Positions 59,635 through 64,000 of a stretch of 64,000 nucleotides of DNA are shown here, in pieces. How positions within the stretch are numbered: position 1 is the first letter of the stretch; each line of letters starts with the position of its first letter. The position numbers and the translations under genes were made by a program. The notes beneath the pieces were generated by a model. It was not told the DNA's origin and did not search any database. It saw only the letters and a program-made list of their open reading frames with translations. The stretch covers positions 1 to 64,000 of the forward strand of contig JBAZSD010000019.1 in the NCBI GenBank assembly GCA_041662605.1, in the 5' to 3' direction. Origin of the DNA: Desulfomonilaceae bacterium (lineage in GTDB: Bacteria > Desulfobacterota > Desulfomonilia > Desulfomonilales > Desulfomonilaceae).

Positions 59635-61920
59635 TTAGAAGCCTTTGTATGGATTGGGGTCAAATCCAGAGAGTGTTTCCATAAAATCATCAATCAGCTT
59701 CGGCACTGTCGAGTACTCATCAATAGCAAGCTGATGCACCCGGATCCTATCTGATTCTAGAACCAATCTTTGCAACGTTTCGCTGATTTTACTCATTCGA
59801 TACTCGGCCAGTTCACTCCCTTTAACAAAGTGACACTGGTAGTCGTCGCCATATTTGCAGCCAATAAGCATAATCCCGTCGATTCCTTTGGAAAGCGCGT
59901 CCGCAATCCATACCATGTTGATGTTCCCCAGGCACCGCAACGGGATGAAACGAACATACGAACTGTACGTAAGCCGATTGATGCCCGCCATGTCTATGGC
60001 CGGCAAAGCGTCATTTTCGCAAATAAACACGAGTACCCTGGGTTTCTCAGCATATTCGTCCGGAACGTCGATTGATTTTACCATCGAGCCAATCATGTCC
60101 ACTGAATGATCTCTAAATGAGATGATTCGCTCAGGACATGACCCCATACATATAGCGCAACGCCTACATCTTGAAGGATTCGGCAATGGCGTGCCATCCG
60201 GTTTCTCGTCGTAAGCTCCGAATGGGCACTCCTCTGTGCAGCGCTTGCATTGGGTGCATCTTTGAGTAAAGATCTGCGGGAATGATTCATCACCCGCCCT
60301 AGGATGAACAGCTTTTCCTTGAGAAACCAATTCGGCGCATTGAATAGCCTTCAAAGCGGCTCCCATAGCGTCTGTCTCACAACTCAGGATGTCCTGCGGA
60401 CCTTTTACGCAGCCGGCCGTATAAATACCTGTCCTCTGGGTTTCATAAGGAAAGCATATGAAATGAGAATCGTTGAATCCATATGGATTTTCCGGTAGGA
60501 ACGGGCCTTGACGATATTTCAGGTTCAATACAGCCGAGTCCTTGGTTACTGGTACCATACCAGTCGAAAGCACAACCAGGTCCGCCTTTACTTTAAGGGT
60601 TTCTCCAAGGAGGGTATCCTTGAGTTCAACAGTCAATGATGAGCCGCCATTGGTTACCGCTACGGGTGTCCCCTTGGACATGAAAACTCCAGGATCATCC
60701 TGCAGGGATCGATAGAATTTCTCGTACTGCCCGGGAGCCCTCATGTTTTCATAGAAAATGTAAGCCTTGCCGTTTGGATTCGACTTTCTGAGATAGTGGG
60801 CCTGTTTAAGGGCTACCAATGAGCCGACCGCCGAATTATACAACCACGGATGCTCAATCTGAGCGTCAACCATTTCCACAAATGCGATCGTGTTGACTTG
60901 TTTGCCGTCTGAAGGTCTGACCAGTTTTCCTCTTGCCGCCAGTTCTTCCATCTGAATGTTGGTGATGACATCCGGATAGGCGCCATAACCAAATTTTTCC
61001 AATCCTGACGGTTCCTGAGGCCGCCATCCTGCCGCTAGAACAACTGAGCCCACAGCCACTTGTTGATGATCAAAGTCCAAGGTCTCAGGAACCGGAGGAA
61101 GTTTGGCGGCCTCTTCCTGCGATGTTTGGGCGGGTTCTGGCTCTTCGGTCCCTTTGCTTTCCCTGGCCTTTTTTTCAGCAAGCCATCGGTTCTGGGTCGC
61201 ATCCAGTTCTTCAATCCATGGCCCATCTGGTCTTATTATCACATCAAACATACCAGGAGCGCCGGAGATGCTAAAAACTCTCGATCCAAGGAAGACCTTA
61301 ATCTTGTCGTTACTCTCGACGGCCTTAATTTTCTCCGGGGCCGGCGAGTCAACTAGCTGGTCATAAGGAGGCCTCCCAGTAAATACCTTTGAAAATTTGT
61401 TGAGCCATCCTCCGAGCTTTGGCTCCTTTTCAACAAGATACACTTGGTAGCCCGCATTTGCTGCTCCCAAAGAGGCTGTAAGACCCGTTATGCCTCCACC
61501 TATTACCAAAACGCTCTTTTCCTGAGGTTCAGTAAAAGAAGGCCTGTCTTCATATTTACTGGTTTTAGTTATCCCCATTCGCATGTAATCTTCGGCAAGC
61601 ATCTGTGTATCTTCATCATTCGCAGGGTGACACCAGACTACATGTTCTCTTAAGTTTATCCGCTCAGTAATGATGTTTTCGAAGGTAAATTCTTTTTGAA
61701 AAACCCTTGAGGACGGCCCTGCAATAATAACAGCGGTCAGTCCTTCTGTGGCGATATCGTTCCGGATGATCGCGAGTTTTTCAGGATCGCTCCAATAGGA
61801 ATCCGCCCTACATACAGTGGCTTTGAATTCAGAAGTGGCGACGGAGGATAGGGCTTCTATGTCCAAGGCTTCGCCGATCCCATAACCAGTGTCGATATAT
61901 ACTCCAATTTTGTGGTCCAT
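59635..61920 (-). CDS. qmoB: QmoB, HdrA-like flavoprotein with ferredoxin and MvhD-like domains
   Basis: A 761-residue soluble protein. FAD fold VLVIGGGITGLTASLGAANA (about 137), two [4Fe-4S] sites in CTQCKRCTEECPFGAYDE and CRRCAICMGSCPERI (about 553-600), and an MvhD-like C-terminal region with VLVFICENDALPAIDMAG (about 630) and GCKYGDDYQCHFVKGS (about 690). It may interact with AprAB. ATG with GGGGAGGT; gap of 4 bp after qmoA. Confidence 0.96.
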   Translation of the reverse strand: MDHKIGVYIDTGYGIGEALDIEALSSVATSEFKATVCRADSYWSDPEKLAIIRNDIATEGLTAVIIAGPSSRVFQKEFTFENIITERINLREHVVWCHPANDEDTQMLAEDYMRMGITKTSKYEDRPSFTEPQEKSVLVIGGGITGLTASLGAANAGYQVYLVEKEPKLGGWLNKFSKVFTGRPPYDQLVDSPAPEKIKAVESNDKIKVFLGSRVFSISGAPGMFDVIIRPDGPWIEELDATQNRWLAEKKARESKGTEEPEPAQTSQEEAAKLPPVPETLDFDHQQVAVGSVVLAAGWRPQEPSGLEKFGYGAYPDVITNIQMEELAARGKLVRPSDGKQVNTIAFVEMVDAQIEHPWLYNSAVGSLVALKQAHYLRKSNPNGKAYIFYENMRAPGQYEKFYRSLQDDPGVFMSKGTPVAVTNGGSSLTVELKDTLLGETLKVKADLVVLSTGMVPVTKDSAVLNLKYRQGPFLPENPYGFNDSHFICFPYETQRTGIYTAGCVKGPQDILSCETDAMGAALKAIQCAELVSQGKAVHPRAGDESFPQIFTQRCTQCKRCTEECPFGAYDEKPDGTPLPNPSRCRRCAICMGSCPERIISFRDHSVDMIGSMVKSIDVPDEYAEKPRVLVFICENDALPAIDMAGINRLTYSSYVRFIPLRCLGNINMVWIADALSKGIDGIMLIGCKYGDDYQCHFVKGSELAEYRMSKISETLQRLVLESDRIRVHQLAIDEYSTVPKLIDDFMETLSGFDPNPYKGF

Positions 61921-61924
61921 GGAC

Positions 61925-63190
61925 TTACCTCCCCACCGTATCCTGAAGCGCTTTCAGGGCTGCCCCGGTCGAATCTTGCAGACAAGTTCCTACATCCATA
62001 GGTCTTTTTGAAACTCCTGCAGCGTGAATTCCCACATCCGAAACGAGGAAGCCGTATTCGTCGTATTCCACCCCAGAAGCGGGAACCTTTTCCAGGCTAG
62101 TAGTCGGTTGCATGCCAGTGGCAAGAACCACCATATCGAATGTTCGTCGGATTCTGGACCCTGAAACTATGTCTTCACCTTCGACAATCACATCTCTGGT
62201 AACAGGATCTTCATATATGTTGACTATCTTGCCTTTGGTCAGATGAATCTTTTCGTCATTACGAACTCTGTCGAAAAAGAATTCAAAACGTCCGTAAGCC
62301 CTTAGGTCTATATAAAAGATGTGAGCCTCTGCGTCCGGATTATAATCTCTCAGATATGTGGCCTGTTTCAAAGATGCCAGGCAACAAATCGACGAGCAGT
62401 ACGGCAGATGGTTTTCGTCTCTCGACCCTGCGCATTGCACAAAAGCCAAATTGTAAACCTTCTTCCCATCGGACGGCCTGACAATTTCGCCGCACGTCGG
62501 GCCGTTCATAGCCGCGAGGCGTTCCATCATCACATTCGTGATTACATTTGGATATTTTCCGAATCCAAGCTTGTCAAGTTTCGTAGCGTCGTAAGGAACC
62601 CAGCCGGTCGCCCAGACAATTGACGAAGCCTCAACCTTTATGGTTTCCGGCTGCGCTTCCAGATCCAATTTCATCCCTTTGGCTTCCAAGGATTCAACAA
62701 AACTGTTAAAATCAGCGGATCCTCTAATTTTCTTCAATGCTTCGACATCCGCCACCAAATGCATGGGATAGGCCATCTCGTAAGGTAAGCGAACCGCCTT
62801 GGTCAAGTCCATCCCATAATTAAATTCGTTGGGAATATCAACTGGGCAATCCTCGACACATTTCGAGGTTCCGGATCGATCTTCGACATATCTCGGCATG
62901 ATCTTGACAGTGGCAGTGTAAGCGCCTTTGCCCCCACTGACACTTTCAACGCTAGCAAGTGTGTAAACGGTAATGTCCGGGTTTTTCTTGATTCTCTTGA
63001 AATTGATCTCTAGGCCGCACGTGGGAGGACAAAGCTTCGGAAAGTACTTGTTCATCCGGGCTACTCGACCCCCGAGATAGGGCAGTCTTTCAACCAGGAT
63101 CACCTTACAACCCGCCTCCGCGGCTTCCACCGCAGCCGTGATTCCACTTATACCGCCCCCTACGACCAAAACGGTCTTGTCTCCAGCCAT
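61925..63190 (-). CDS. qmoA: QmoA, HdrA-like FAD protein
   Basis: A 421-residue flavoprotein. VLVVGGGISGITAAVEAAEA at the N-terminus (FAD), LPYLGGRVARMNKYFPKLCP with PTCG, and CVEDCPVDIPNEFNYG, then NLAFVQCAGSRDENHLPYCS then SICC (Cys-rich, typical of HdrA) and a C-terminal GIHAAGVSKRPMDVGTCL. I use ATG 63190 (GGGAGGAAGC upstream) rather than an in-frame TTG four codons earlier. It forms the soluble Qmo core with QmoB and likely contacts AprAB. Confidence 0.95.
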   Translation of the reverse strand: MAGDKTVLVVGGGISGITAAVEAAEAGCKVILVERLPYLGGRVARMNKYFPKLCPPTCGLEINFKRIKKNPDITVYTLASVESVSGGKGAYTATVKIMPRYVEDRSGTSKCVEDCPVDIPNEFNYGMDLTKAVRLPYEMAYPMHLVADVEALKKIRGSADFNSFVESLEAKGMKLDLEAQPETIKVEASSIVWATGWVPYDATKLDKLGFGKYPNVITNVMMERLAAMNGPTCGEIVRPSDGKKVYNLAFVQCAGSRDENHLPYCSSICCLASLKQATYLRDYNPDAEAHIFYIDLRAYGRFEFFFDRVRNDEKIHLTKGKIVNIYEDPVTRDVIVEGEDIVSGSRIRRTFDMVVLATGMQPTTSLEKVPASGVEYDEYGFLVSDVGIHAAGVSKRPMDVGTCLQDSTGAALKALQDTVGR

Positions 63191-63214
63191 GCTTCCTCCC
63201 AATAAAAAGTTTAT

Positions 63215-63234
63215 GAGGGAGCCTTGGCTCCCTC
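63215..63234 (-). terminator. Terminator-like hairpin between aprA and qmoA
   Basis: A perfect 9-bp stem, GAGGGAGCC/GGCTCCCTC, with a 2-base gap at the loop. On the minus strand it is followed by ATAAACTTTTTATT. It stands 25 bp upstream of qmoA's start and 76 bp past aprA's stop. A second weaker hairpin (TTCCGG/CCGGAA) lies near 63263-63291. It probably lowers qmo transcription relative to the very highly expressed aprBA. Confidence 0.7.
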
Positions 63235-63310
63235 AGTCTGCTTCCTCTTGCGTTAGAGGGATTCCGGAGGCGGAAAACCACCCCCGGAATTTCTTTGATA
63301 AGTTAAGAGG

Positions 63311-64000
63311 TTAGTTGACGATGGAGATGACGGGTACTTTCTTCATTTCCCATGCGCCGTTTTTGTATGTAGCGTTGACGAAGACCTTCCAATTGGCTTC
63401 GTCGATAGCAGGGAAATCATTGCGGAAGTAGTAGCCCGGCCAACGGGTCTCTTCACGGAACAGGATAGTGCGGACATGAACTTCCGCCTGATACATTCTC
63501 TGAATGTTCTCATGGCAGCGCATGAGTTCATGCAGATCCTCGGCCGCCAACTTCGCTGAATCTTCCTTCAACCAGTTCAACAGTTCCAGCGCTCTATCGA
63601 GTTTGGCCTTGTTGGTTTTGAAACCTGAAGTTACGCCTGCGGCGTATTCGTCCATGATTTTCTGAAGGCGGAACATGAACATTTTCGGTTTCATGAACTC
63701 TGGGTTGATGTTGGGATCACTTGACTTGGCCCCGAATTCAACAAACAGATCCATGGGTTTCAGGATCTCTTTCTTCAGAGCTTCAACATTCGCCGCGTCT
63801 ACCTTCGGCTGGGTGTTGTTATCCACTACGAAACGCACCATGGACTTACCGGCCGCGCGTCCCTCAGCGTGCGAGCCTGAGGAGAACTTGTGGCTGGAGG
63901 CTCCAGTCGCGTCACCTGCGCAGAATAGACCCTTTACTGTGGACATATACTCATAGCCCCAGAAGTACTCTTTTGGAGCCAAGTCCTTAGGACCGCTAAC
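63311..64000 (-). CDS. aprA: Adenylylsulfate reductase alpha subunit, C-terminal part (runs off window)
   Basis: The visible ~230 residues are the C-terminal third of AprA. The frame is open to the window end, reading GPKDLAPKEYFWGYEYMSTV then KGLFCAGDATGASSHKFSSG (FAD-contact region) and SHAEGRAAGKSMVRFV, then the helical C-terminal domain (RCHENIQRMYQAEVHVRTIL, FREETRWPGYYFRNDFPAID). The enzyme reduces APS to sulfite plus AMP. No start is in the window; aprB should lie further upstream. Confidence 0.95.
   Translation of the reverse strand, partial: VSGPKDLAPKEYFWGYEYMSTVKGLFCAGDATGASSHKFSSGSHAEGRAAGKSMVRFVVDNNTQPKVDAANVEALKKEILKPMDLFVEFGAKSSDPNINPEFMKPKMFMFRLQKIMDEYAAGVTSGFKTNKAKLDRALELLNWLKEDSAKLAAEDLHELMRCHENIQRMYQAEVHVRTILFREETRWPGYYFRNDFPAIDEANWKVFVNATYKNGAWEMKKVPVISIVN

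Noticed and set aside
1..64000. CRISPR arrays, tRNA or rRNA genes, intact transposases
   Set aside because: No regularly spaced repeats, no cloverleaf or rRNA-like stretches and no DDE/tyrosine/serine recombinase reading frame were seen by eye.

Overview
The window reads as a chromosomal segment of a sulfate-reducing bacterium of the former Deltaproteobacteria (Desulfomonile/Syntrophobacter-like). The evidence is a complete dsrMKJOP membrane complex, qmoABC next to the end of aprA, a Tat-targeted DsrO, a triheme DsrJ, and moderate GC with many GTG/TTG starts. No rRNA, tRNA, CRISPR array or intact transposase was seen.

Layout. 1-4400: an FmdE-family protein coupled to a FecCD-type metal/metal-chelate ABC importer, facing a strikingly histidine-rich small protein. 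4700-8100: a methyltransferase, a large outer-membrane porin with a well-formed promoter/operator, and a periplasmic Cache protein. 8200-17900 (+): an RsbW-like ATPase fused to an unknown domain and coupled to a HisC-like aminotransferase, a three-subunit molybdenum hydroxylase, an MFS transporter, a second RsbW-like protein and a HAMP/class III nucleotide cyclase. 17900-20870: an accessory patch of pseudogenes and an integron-type gene cassette, bounded by a 132-bp direct repeat of the 3' end of an acyl-CoA dehydrogenase gene. 20745-26500: a MerR-led acyl-CoA synthetase/dehydrogenase operon, a TAXI binding protein and a thiolase. 26700-33700: an orphan ABC permease, a TPR protein, an SGNH/PfkB/HAD three-gene set and a rhodanese-methyltransferase membrane fusion.

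33800-45500 is mostly housekeeping: rpsU, pyrE, an SDR-hotdog fusion, a DHH phosphoesterase, and the classical rpsB-tsf-pyrH-frr-uppS-cdsA-dxr cluster (minus strand). 45600-51200 is dsrMKJOP with an RsbRD-N protein upstream. 51700-58300 carries a VOC protein, a DUF362 ferredoxin protein, panC-panD behind a leader that looks like a transcription attenuator, a Ser/Gln-rich membrane protein and purB. 58400-64000 is qmoABC and the C-terminal part of aprA, which runs off the window end.

How it fits together: AprBA reduces APS to sulfite with electrons from menaquinol through QmoABC. DsrMKJOP links the quinone/periplasmic pool to DsrC-trisulfide reduction after dissimilatory sulfite reductase. The acyl-CoA genes fit growth on fatty or aromatic acids as electron donors. 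The less ordinary parts are the integron cassette/ACAD-tail element, the panCD leader, the porin operator, the His-rich protein beside a metal importer, and two unusual domain fusions. All names come from reading motifs and remembered family features; no database search was run.
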